A DNA stretch of 64,000 bases. It comes from Microcoleus sp. AS-A8 (GTDB lineage: Bacteria > Cyanobacteriota > Cyanobacteriia > Cyanobacteriales > Coleofasciculaceae). The stretch is from contig JAMPKV010000018.1 in NCBI GenBank assembly GCA_039962225.1, positions 47,644 through 111,643 of the forward strand, read 5' to 3'. A model generated the notes under the pieces. It ran no database searches, was not told where the DNA came from, and was given only the letters and a program-made list of their open reading frames with translations. Below, piece after piece: positions 17,982-25,780 of this stretch. The position numbers and the translations under genes were made by a program. Positions within the stretch are counted from its first letter, which is position 1; every line of letters starts with the position of its first letter.

Positions 17982-18893
17982 TTAAGGAAAACCTTCAGCA
18001 AGTTGCACAAATTTTGCTTGAGCTTGGTCAACCACCCATTGAATCGCCTGGAAATAGGACTCACTCCCTAATTCCCCCACATTGTGATGTCCTGCCTCTG
18101 GCACCAAAAGCAGTTTTTTAGGTTCAGAGGCGGCTTCAAATAGGCTTTGGCTCATCTGGGCCGGAATCAGTCTATCGTCAGTTCCGTGAATGAACAGAAC
18201 AGGCATGGAGAGAGAGCTAACCTTTTTCAAAGAGTCAAATTTTTGGTGCAATAGCCAATCTACCGGAAATATACCGAACTGACGATAGAGATGATCGACC
18301 ATTGACCGCATGGTTGTGAATGAACCTTCCACAGCTAATCCACCAATTTCTGGGTGTTTTAGGGCTAAGTCGATCGCTAGAGCTCCCCCTAAAGAATGAC
18401 CGTACACAAAAATTTGTGAGGGTGGAATCTGCTGATTTTGAGTTAAGTATTTCCAGGCGGCTTCTACATCGGCGTAAACACTTGACTCCGTGGGAAATCT
18501 CCCTTGGCTACGACCATATCCCCGATAGTCGATGAGTAGGCAGGAAAAGCCTAGCTGATGAAACCAAAATGGTCGTTTCACTTCATCGCCAATGGTGGAA
18601 CCATTGCCATGCAAAAACAGCCATACGGGTGCTTCTGGTGCCGTGGCAGGAACCCACCAGCCGTGAATGGGGCTGATCTGACCTGAAGCAGTTGAAACGG
18701 GTAACCAGACATCGTGATACTTCAAGTTAAAGGCAGCGGGTGTCGTGCGGATAACAGTTGGAGGTTTAAAAATGAAGTACTGTTGCCGGAGTAACAGGTA
18801 GAGGCAAGCCATTAAATAGGCGATCGCTAACACTCCAACCCAGATGCAGAGGAGCCTTACCACGAGTGATAAAGAAAAATCGATCAAATACAT
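17982..18893 (-). CDS. membrane-anchored alpha/beta hydrolase
   Basis: A 303-residue serine hydrolase. An N-terminal membrane helix (about residues 8-33) is followed by an alpha/beta fold. It has an oxyanion region (LFLHGNGSTIGDE), nucleophile Ser in VYGHSLGGALAIDLAL (about residue 166), Asp in FIHGTDDRLIPAQM and His in PEAGHHNVGE. It is like the BEM46/YfhR group of membrane-bound hydrolases; the substrate is unknown. Followed at 22 bp by the small gene at 17699. Confidence 0.88.
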   Translation of the reverse strand: MYLIDFSLSLVVRLLCIWVGVLAIAYLMACLYLLLRQQYFIFKPPTVIRTTPAAFNLKYHDVWLPVSTASGQISPIHGWWVPATAPEAPVWLFLHGNGSTIGDEVKRPFWFHQLGFSCLLIDYRGYGRSQGRFPTESSVYADVEAAWKYLTQNQQIPPSQIFVYGHSLGGALAIDLALKHPEIGGLAVEGSFTTMRSMVDHLYRQFGIFPVDWLLHQKFDSLKKVSSLSMPVLFIHGTDDRLIPAQMSQSLFEAASEPKKLLLVPEAGHHNVGELGSESYFQAIQWVVDQAQAKFVQLAEGFP

Positions 18894-19156
18894 AACCCAA
18901 AATATTTGTCAAGCCTTATGCTTCACACTTGATACGGCAAACAGAGCGGCGCAGTTGCAGCAAAGCTAGTGCTGTTCTTGCTTGAAGAACTCTAGAGGTG
19001 GGGTAACGTCATATCATACTTCAGCCTTTTGTTGATTCACATGCTACACACCTACGCCCAGAAATTTTCTCCGCTTGTGAGTAGAGAAACCAACATGATA
19101 GTTTGATAGGCTCGTACAACTGATATATAAGGAAGGAAAAGCAGGAGATAGATGTT

Positions 19157-19465
19157 ATGCCTACATCAGGAAAGTTGGAACTCACCATTAAAATCAACGA
19201 AATGCCAACCGATATTCGTACTGTCGAGAACGGCTGGAAGGAATTTGATCTCGACTGCGACGGTCAACTTGTTAGGGTGAAAGTTAAACCGAAAGTCTTT
19301 AAAAAACTTGAGCAGGCACAAGAAAGCTATCCCATGTGGGTGGCGGCAATTGCAGGCCGGATGGGTGAGCCTCTGCAAGGGGGATTTGTGCTGGATCAGC
19401 CCAATATACAAGTCTTTGAGCGCAAGCCCAAAGAAGCCAAACCCGAGGAAACAGCCTCAGCTTAA
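19157..19465 (+). CDS. conserved cyanobacterial small protein (sometimes named FinO-like)
   Basis: A 102-residue protein: a beta-rich N-terminus (KLELTIKINEMP, WKEFDLDCDGQLVRVKVKPKVFKKL), then WVAAIAGRMG and a Lys/Glu/Pro-rich tail. From memory it resembles a conserved cyanobacterial family that databases sometimes label fertility-inhibition FinO-like; I do not see a clear ProQ/FinO fold and would not rely on the name. AGGAG at 19143-19147 is a good ribosome-binding site 9 bp before the ATG. Single gene with a strong inverted repeat after it. Confidence 0.7.
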   Translation: MPTSGKLELTIKINEMPTDIRTVENGWKEFDLDCDGQLVRVKVKPKVFKKLEQAQESYPMWVAAIAGRMGEPLQGGFVLDQPNIQVFERKPKEAKPEETASA

Positions 19466-19481
19466 GTACACCTAACTATCA

Positions 19482-19536
19482 TGGGGTTCGGAATAATAAT
19501 TCTATCGATGAACAACGTTAGGATTTCCGAACCCCA
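19482..19536. terminator. inverted repeat between convergent genes
   Basis: TGGGGTTCGGAA (19482-19493) and its exact complement (19525-19536) are separated by 31 bases. It lies between the stops of the 19157 gene and the convergent 19579 gene. The long loop is unusual for an intrinsic terminator, so it may instead be a repeat end pair. Confidence 0.5.
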
Positions 19537-19578
19537 CTCAAGCGATGCTGTATTCAGAGATGGCTAGGGCGGGGTAGT

Positions 19579-19854
19579 TTACAAGTTACGTCTGATTTTC
19601 CTATTCCGCTTTAACGAAAGCGCTGTCGCTTCGAGCACCTCCGCGACTTGCTCATCATTCTCTTGTTCGGCAGCAATATTCGCCATTGCTGTCAGAATGT
19701 CTAGCCATCCGATGTCCTGCCGTTCTAATTTGGCGATTACTGTTCTTAATTTCTCGGTTATATTTTTACATTTAGGGTATATTGGGGTTGTGATAAAACT
19801 CCTATGAGTTTTTTCCAGGTTGGGTGTTGGGTAAGTTTCTAGAATTTGGGTCAT
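19579..19854 (-). CDS. small hypothetical protein
   Basis: I prefer the ATG at 19854 (MTQILETYPTPN) over the upstream one at 19905 because GGTGA stands a few bases before it. The 91-residue product has a helical segment (ITEKLRTVIAKLERQDIGWLDILTAMANIAAEQENDEQVAEVLEATALSL, given here only as a description of two amphipathic helices at about 30-80) and a basic C-terminus. No family recognised. The gene is AT-richer than its neighbours and stands alone. Confidence 0.45.
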   Translation of the reverse strand: MTQILETYPTPNLEKTHRSFITTPIYPKCKNITEKLRTVIAKLERQDIGWLDILTAMANIAAEQENDEQVAEVLEATALSLKRNRKIRRNL

Positions 19855-20168
19855 TTTTTTTTCACCATGCGACGCTACCCAGTAGGATCTTTGGCTTCTC
19901 AGCACAAAAGAACATCTCTCTGGCGATTGAGTTCCATTTCAAGCATGCTGTTGCTGTGTGTTCCAAGCAGCAGCAATCAGCAAAGAGAGTATTCTGGTCA
20001 GACCGGGTAATTAAGAGGGAGTGGCGCTGGATGCGATCGCCCTGTGATGAAGCGCCATCGAATTAGGTATTCAAGGAAGCCATTAATATATACCTAGAAA
20101 TGTCTGAGTGGCTACTTGAGGAGATTAACCAAGAGGGAGAGAGTGAGAATCTCCATTGTGAACTTGTT

Positions 20169-21218
20169 TTATTTCTTTTCCTCCAAGCGTCGCTGTAGCT
20201 GCTTTAGGGTTTGATAGATTTCCGGCAGACGGCTATAGACAGCGGCGACTTTGAGAAAGTGTTTGTGAGGTAAGGCGGGAATTCCACTGACGATCGCTCC
20301 GGGTTCTACATCATTATGGATACCTGCTTTGGCACTGGCGATCGCACCATCTCCAATTTTCGCTTGATTGGCAATTCCAGATTGCCCCGCGAGAATCACG
20401 CGATTGCCAACTTTAACGCCACCCGCCATCCCGGATTGCCCCGCCAAGGCGCAGTTTGCGCCAATTTGGCAACCGTGACCGATTTGCACCAAGTTGTCAA
20501 TCTTCGTATTCCGACCGACTCGCGTTTCGCCAACGGCGGGGCGGTCAATACTCGTATTGCAACCGACTTCAACACCATCTTCAAGTACAGTACAGCCAGA
20601 CTGCGGCATTTTGAACCAGCCTTCAGGTACAGGCACAAAACCAAACCCTTCCGCACCAATCACCGCACCACTATGAATCACACAATCGGCACCCAGGCGA
20701 GTTCGTTCGTGGATAGTACAGTTCGCGTGTAAGATTGTGCGATCGCCAATTTGCGCCTCTGGATAAATCACCACATTGGGATGAATACAAACCTGATTGC
20801 CAATTTTCACCCCCGGTTGAATCACAACATGAGCACCAATATATACATCCTTGCCTATCTCCGCTGAAGGATGAATCACAGCAGTGGGGTGAATTTCCGG
20901 TGCGGGGTGGAACGGTTGGTAAAAAAGTGCGATCGCTTGGGCAAATAACAATCGGGGTTCAGATGAAGCCATCCAAGCAATCCCCCTTTCCGTTGCTTGA
21001 GTTTGCAACGCTTCATCCAACGGCAAAACCAAGGCACTCGCCGCCGTTTTCCCCACCCAAGAGGCAAATTTAGCTCCCTCGATATAACTCATCGTACCAG
21101 GGGAGGTGTCTTCAATCGGCGAAATACAGGCAATTTCTGGATTAAGGTTGGGATGGGTCGTGAGGCTATTGCACTGAGCCGCACCACTAAGTTTTTCAAC
21201 AATTTCGCTAAACTTCAT
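20169..21218 (-). CDS. lpxD: UDP-3-O-acylglucosamine N-acyltransferase
   Basis: LpxD adds the N-linked acyl chain in the third step of lipid A synthesis, using acyl-ACP. The 349-residue protein has the N-terminal uridine-binding domain (to about 100), then a left-handed beta helix of hexapeptide repeats (IHPTAVIHPSAEIG onward). The catalytic His is in NLVQIGHGCQIG. A C-terminal helix ends KQLQRRLEEK. Full length. lpxA, lpxB and lpxC are not nearby. Confidence 0.96.
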   Translation of the reverse strand: MKFSEIVEKLSGAAQCNSLTTHPNLNPEIACISPIEDTSPGTMSYIEGAKFASWVGKTAASALVLPLDEALQTQATERGIAWMASSEPRLLFAQAIALFYQPFHPAPEIHPTAVIHPSAEIGKDVYIGAHVVIQPGVKIGNQVCIHPNVVIYPEAQIGDRTILHANCTIHERTRLGADCVIHSGAVIGAEGFGFVPVPEGWFKMPQSGCTVLEDGVEVGCNTSIDRPAVGETRVGRNTKIDNLVQIGHGCQIGANCALAGQSGMAGGVKVGNRVILAGQSGIANQAKIGDGAIASAKAGIHNDVEPGAIVSGIPALPHKHFLKVAAVYSRLPEIYQTLKQLQRRLEEKK

Positions 21219-21359
21219 TAGGTTGGAGGTTTTCTCTATACAACTTGGGTTTATCTCATATCTTGCATGTGAACTTTTGGCACTTTAGTTACCCCCGAAC
21301 TACATCCTGCTTTGCTATAAGTTTTCTCATGCTTTGGGAGAAGCCCATCTTCATTTCTT

Positions 21360-21400
21360 GTTCCCCCCGAAATCAAGGGGGGTTAGGGGGGTGTGCAAGA
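21360..21400. repeat. C-run/G-run palindromic repeat
   Basis: TTCCCCCCGAAATCAAGGGGGG and a following TTAGGGGGGT lie just after the CHAT gene stop (minus strand, 21442). The TTCTTGTTCCCCCC left edge matches the element copies at 10459 and 59605 (complement), so it is probably a diverged member of that family. Confidence 0.5.
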
Positions 21401-21441
21401 TTTGATTTCATTCGACAGTTGTACCGGGAAAAGCGTTCCAC

Positions 21442-24309
21442 TTACAAGCCATTGCCAATCAGAATAAACGGTGCCCAATAATAAGGATGGCTCAGATTCG
21501 AGGCGACCCTTGGCGATAAACGACTCTGAATCCGTTGCTGTACTCCCAGTCCTCGCTGTTGACCTAATGCCTTATAATCGCCCGTAATTAGGGCAATTTG
21601 AGCTTGACGTAGGGCTTCAGCTTTTGTGGGTTGAGCATCTTGTCCGACTCCCTTCGATTCCAACGCGGCATAGAAGCTATCCATCAAGACTTGCGTACCG
21701 CCATCATCGACTGTCCATAAGGATGCGATCGCAGCCCTTGCTCCTGCCCGTTGCATCTGGTAGCCTAATCCTAAAATCTCTTCCCCATTCCCCAGTTTTC
21801 CGCCTAATCCCGTTTCACAGGCAGAAAGGACGACTAAATCGACGTTCTTGAGGCTCCATTTTTGGATATCTCGGAGGGTGATGCGTTCTCCATTGCCAAA
21901 CAGAATAAAGGAATCGTCCGGTGTCCCCACGACAAACGCGGCATGAGTGGCGAGATGCACGATGCTGTAGTCATCCATGTTAGGGACGGTGACTTGGGGG
22001 GTGAAGGCTGTATCGATGAATTTGGTTGTTGTGGGAACAGTCTTGGCTAAATTTTCCACCTCGACTCCAGCAAAAGGCAACCCAGCGAAATCAAAGGATT
22101 GTTCGCCAACCTTGAAACTGTAGCGTCCGGTGGCAAAGGCACCCGCTAAGACTTGCATTTTGCGTTGGGGTTTGGTGTTGAGTTCTGTGAGGGATGCGGC
22201 GGTAATATTATTGATGCGGTAGCGTTGCACTAGCCATTGTTGCCCGTCGTGCAATGCAGCCAGGGGAATGTAACGCAGTTGAGCGTCGGGTGCGTAGATA
22301 ATGGTTCGGGCGTCTGCGGCTTTGAGTTCTGCTTCTAGGGGTTTAATCAGCCAGTTGTAGAGTTGTTGTGCGGGGGGTTTGGCGTCGGATGTGCGATCGA
22401 GTAATGCGCTACGGAAGGCAACGATTGTCTCGTTGAGTTGTTTCTTGGTGACAGAGACGGTACGCCGAATGGGGGGAGAGTCGGGGGTGGTGAGGATGAG
22501 TTCTATGCGATCGTCCAGAATTAAGGGGTAGAGGAGAACTGCCTTTTGTTGCAGATTCTTGAGGTTGTCTTGTAAGGCGATGAGTTCGTCTAGATTGTTG
22601 ACTAAATCCGCTTTCCTTGCCTTGGGATTGAGTTGCTGAGCGAGTGCTAATACTTCTGGACTTTCGATAAAGTTGTTGAAATCTTCGACAATTTTTTGTT
22701 GGACGTTCACCAATTGGGCGATACGCTGTCCTTGTTCGGTAGTGCGGTTTTCGGGTTTTATTTGTCGCAGTTGAGTGAGTTCTTTGCCAATTTCAATCGC
22801 TTTGTCAAGAACGGCCTGATAGTTCTCCCATGCCTGTTGTTCGGGTGGGAGATTTGGCAATCCTTGAGCGGTATTGTTATTTCCGCGAACGTTGCTCAGG
22901 TAATCGTCGAGTTCTTGGACTTTGAGGAGGTCGAGGACTCGTTGGGCTTCGAGGATTCGGTCTTGTTTGAGGAGGAGGTCAGCTAGACGGCGATAGGTGC
23001 CTGCTACGGTTTCAGTGTACGATTGCTGTTGCTCTTTTGAGAGTATTTGTAAATCTCTGCGAATTGCCTCAGTGGCATTGACGGACTCCTTGAGGAAGAC
23101 GATGGCGAGTTCAGGTTGGCTCTGTTTTTCTAACAATGCACCGATGGTGGAAAGGGTATCGATTTCAGTCCAGCGATTGATTGCCTCTCGGCTAAGCAGT
23201 AAACTTTGCTGCAAAGCTTGAAACGCCTTTGGATAATCTCCGAGTTTGAAGTACCCTTTGCCGATACCGTTGAGAATAAAACTCTCAAGACGGCGATTAT
23301 CAAGATAGCGATTATCTACCTCTCTACAAATTGTCAGTGATTGTTGCAAAGTCTCTAATGCTTGCCGATAGTACCCTAAATCTGTAAGAGCAACCGCAAT
23401 GTTGCTAAGGATGTACGCCTCCCATGTACGATCACCCACTCCTCTTTCGATTGCAACTTCTCTTCTGATTTTAAGAGCTTGCTGATAGTACTCTAATGCC
23501 TTTATGGGCTGTTTTAGATGGTAGTAATAAACTTGTCCAATTCCATCGAGAGTTCGACCTTCAGTCCAGCGAGCGCCTACTTCTTTAGCAATTTCCAATG
23601 CTGACTGGTAGTACTCCAATGCTTTTTGGTACTGTCCCAAAATGTCGTAATCTGCTCCAATAGCTCTGAGAGTAGCTGCTTCACCAGCACGAGCGCCCAA
23701 TTTTCTGTGAATTGCCAGAGCTTGCTGACGAAACTCCAAGGCTTCTGCGTACTGTCCAAGAATATGGTAAACATACGCCATGTCGTCAAGGATTGTAGCT
23801 TCCTCTTTGCGATCGCCCTTTTCTTTAGCAATAGCTAAGGCTTGCTCATAGTACTCTAGATAGAACTTTAGTGCTTTCGGATACTCTGCCAAATTTTCGT
23901 AAACATCCGCAATGTCGCTAAGGATTGTGGCTTGCTTTTTGCGATCGCCCGTTTCCTTGGCAATGACTAAAGCCTGCTGATAGAACTCCAGGGCTTTGGG
24001 GTACTGTTCCAGGTTGCGGTAAACAGCCCCAATGTTGTCCAGAATTTTCCCTTCGCTTAGACGTTCACCGATTTCTTTAACAATGACTAAAGCTTTCTGA
24101 AATTGCTCCAGGGCTTCTCGAAATTGACCTTTGTTTACTAGCTGAAGTCCCTCTTGGTTCAGCCGTTGCGCCTCAGCGTTTCTGTCTTGGCTCGTTTGCG
24201 CCTGTGCTACCAGAGGCTCAAACTTCAAGGTAAGCGGTAAAAGGGGAGTGAAGAGCGAAAGCAGTAGAGTAGCAGTGGCAAGGCTGAGAGATTTGAGACG
24301 GTAGTGCAT
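21442..24309 (-). CDS. exported TPR-CHAT protein
   Basis: A 955-residue protein. The signal peptide covers about 1-38. About nine tetratricopeptide repeats follow (45-430, each of the form ALEFYQQALVIAKETGDR). A helical linker precedes a C-terminal CHAT domain (about 650-955). CHAT is a caspase-like fold: the catalytic His is near 786 (IVHLATHAAF) and Cys near 829 (VVLSACETGLGG), both present, so it may be an active protease. CHAT proteins of this plan are common in cyanobacteria and often occur with DUF928 genes. Divergent from the PEP-CTERM gene. Confidence 0.92.
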   Translation of the reverse strand: MHYRLKSLSLATATLLLSLFTPLLPLTLKFEPLVAQAQTSQDRNAEAQRLNQEGLQLVNKGQFREALEQFQKALVIVKEIGERLSEGKILDNIGAVYRNLEQYPKALEFYQQALVIAKETGDRKKQATILSDIADVYENLAEYPKALKFYLEYYEQALAIAKEKGDRKEEATILDDMAYVYHILGQYAEALEFRQQALAIHRKLGARAGEAATLRAIGADYDILGQYQKALEYYQSALEIAKEVGARWTEGRTLDGIGQVYYYHLKQPIKALEYYQQALKIRREVAIERGVGDRTWEAYILSNIAVALTDLGYYRQALETLQQSLTICREVDNRYLDNRRLESFILNGIGKGYFKLGDYPKAFQALQQSLLLSREAINRWTEIDTLSTIGALLEKQSQPELAIVFLKESVNATEAIRRDLQILSKEQQQSYTETVAGTYRRLADLLLKQDRILEAQRVLDLLKVQELDDYLSNVRGNNNTAQGLPNLPPEQQAWENYQAVLDKAIEIGKELTQLRQIKPENRTTEQGQRIAQLVNVQQKIVEDFNNFIESPEVLALAQQLNPKARKADLVNNLDELIALQDNLKNLQQKAVLLYPLILDDRIELILTTPDSPPIRRTVSVTKKQLNETIVAFRSALLDRTSDAKPPAQQLYNWLIKPLEAELKAADARTIIYAPDAQLRYIPLAALHDGQQWLVQRYRINNITAASLTELNTKPQRKMQVLAGAFATGRYSFKVGEQSFDFAGLPFAGVEVENLAKTVPTTTKFIDTAFTPQVTVPNMDDYSIVHLATHAAFVVGTPDDSFILFGNGERITLRDIQKWSLKNVDLVVLSACETGLGGKLGNGEEILGLGYQMQRAGARAAIASLWTVDDGGTQVLMDSFYAALESKGVGQDAQPTKAEALRQAQIALITGDYKALGQQRGLGVQQRIQSRLSPRVASNLSHPYYWAPFILIGNGL

Positions 24310-24506
24310 TGGAAAGTTCTTCAGCAGATAGGAAAGCAGATTGCTGACTCAATCTATATATATCTCTTATTATCTGGGGAGAGGCTATCCAATGATTTTT
24401 GCGATTTGTTTGGCTTCATAGAAATCTTCAAGTTTATTGTTGAGTTAGACGATTAAGCTTGAGGTACTCATCCTTTGTGCCATCACAAAATTTTCTCAGG
24501 GGTACT

Positions 24507-25628
24507 ATGAATTGCACGTCTATGGGACGAAAACTCTCCTTCGCAACCGAAACTGTAGCCCTACTTGCGATTGGAACCGTTGAGCCTGCGACGGCTGTCT
24601 CCTTGTATTCCATTACTGAATTACCTTTTGTCCCTTCAGATATCAATGACAAGGGTCAAATCGTCGGTTCTCAGTATTTGTGGGAAAGTGGAACGCTAAC
24701 TGAATTGGGCTTTCTGCCTGGAGCTAATGCTACTTACGCTAAGGGCATCAATAACTTAGGTCAAATCGTCGGCAGTTCTGGCTTGCTTGGAAATTCTAGC
24801 AGTAATCGCGCCTTTGTATGGCAAGATGGCATCATGAGTAGCTTGGGTACTCCTCCTGCCTCGCTTTGTACAGGTTGCTACTACACAACGGCTAATGACA
24901 TTAACGATCAAGGTCAAATCGTCGGTGATTTAGTTAACTCGTCAGCATACCCCTACCAGCTAGGATTTGTCTGGTCTAATGGCAGCTTAACCGATGCGAT
25001 CTCTTCTTACCTTATCAATTCTGCCGATGCCATCAACAATGCAGGCCAAGTTATTGGCACTGGTTCCTGGCGTTTGAGTATAGCATTCGTATGGAACAAT
25101 GGCATCCTTACTGCACTAGATAGTCCTCAAGCTATTACTGCGGTAAACTATGCTCATGCAAAAGACATCAACAGTGCCGGTCAAGTTGTTGGCTCTTTGT
25201 CAGTTCCGTTCTTCTTCCCTATAGGTAGGATTGACTCCTTATTGTGGGACGGGAATACGGGAACAATATTGGATAACTTCGATGGCAACGTCTTCTCTGC
25301 CAACAGTATTAATGATTCAACCCTTGTGGTAGGTTCGCAACGAATCAGTACAACAACATCACAGGCTGTCTTGTGGGAAGATGGTGAGTTATTAGACCTC
25401 AACACCCTGATTCCCCCTGATTCGGGATGGGAACTCGTATCTGCATCAACAATCAATAACAAAAATCAGATTGTTGGCACGGGCAAAATCAATGGCGAAT
25501 CCCGTGGTTTTCTCCTCACACCTGAAGCCAAATCTGTTCCCGAACCGACTTCTGCTTTAGGGGTATTGGGTTTAGGAGGACTCAGCCTTGTTTTGGGCCG
25601 ATTACGCAAACAGAAACATGGTAATTAA
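24507..25628 (+). CDS. PEP-CTERM protein with HAF repeats
   Basis: I chose the ATG at 24507: it has AGGGG about 8 bp upstream and opens a short hydrophobic leader. An upstream start at 24459 would add 16 residues. Six or more HAF/kelch-like repeats follow, each with (D/G)IN(D/N)xGQ(I/V)VG, as in DINDKGQIVGSQ, GINNLGQIVGSS and DINSAGQVVGSL. The C-terminus is a PEP-CTERM sorting tail: VPEPTSA, a hydrophobic helix and RKQKHGN. It is probably exported and processed by an exosortase. The repeats suggest a beta-propeller. Role unknown. Confidence 0.88.
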   Translation: MNCTSMGRKLSFATETVALLAIGTVEPATAVSLYSITELPFVPSDINDKGQIVGSQYLWESGTLTELGFLPGANATYAKGINNLGQIVGSSGLLGNSSSNRAFVWQDGIMSSLGTPPASLCTGCYYTTANDINDQGQIVGDLVNSSAYPYQLGFVWSNGSLTDAISSYLINSADAINNAGQVIGTGSWRLSIAFVWNNGILTALDSPQAITAVNYAHAKDINSAGQVVGSLSVPFFFPIGRIDSLLWDGNTGTILDNFDGNVFSANSINDSTLVVGSQRISTTTSQAVLWEDGELLDLNTLIPPDSGWELVSASTINNKNQIVGTGKINGESRGFLLTPEAKSVPEPTSALGVLGLGGLSLVLGRLRKQKHGN

Positions 25629-25675
25629 TAAGGACGGCTCATATTAAATCCGGGTTGACTATCTCCTTTTTTAAA

Positions 25676-25725
25676 CGAACCACTCCAGGCACAGAGAGCG
25701 CAGAGGAGAGAATAAAGAGAGAAAG
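25676..25725. repeat. CACTCCAG/CACAGAGAGCGCA repeat, copy 1
   Basis: CACTCCAGGCACAGAGAGCG followed by CAGAGGAGAG recurs, slightly changed, at 42541-42575. In both places a TTTTTAAACG word stands just before; in the second copy 28 extra bases separate the two words. A dispersed spacer repeat. Confidence 0.55.
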
Positions 25726-25780
25726 GGATTATACTGCTCATTTGGTATCCAATCATTCGAGAGCGAGGAGAGTATAAAGT

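Noticed and set aside
19157..19465. A true FinO/ProQ RNA chaperone
   Set aside because: The label exists in databases by memory only; the sequence lacks the basic helical ProQ/FinO core, so I did not use it as a function.
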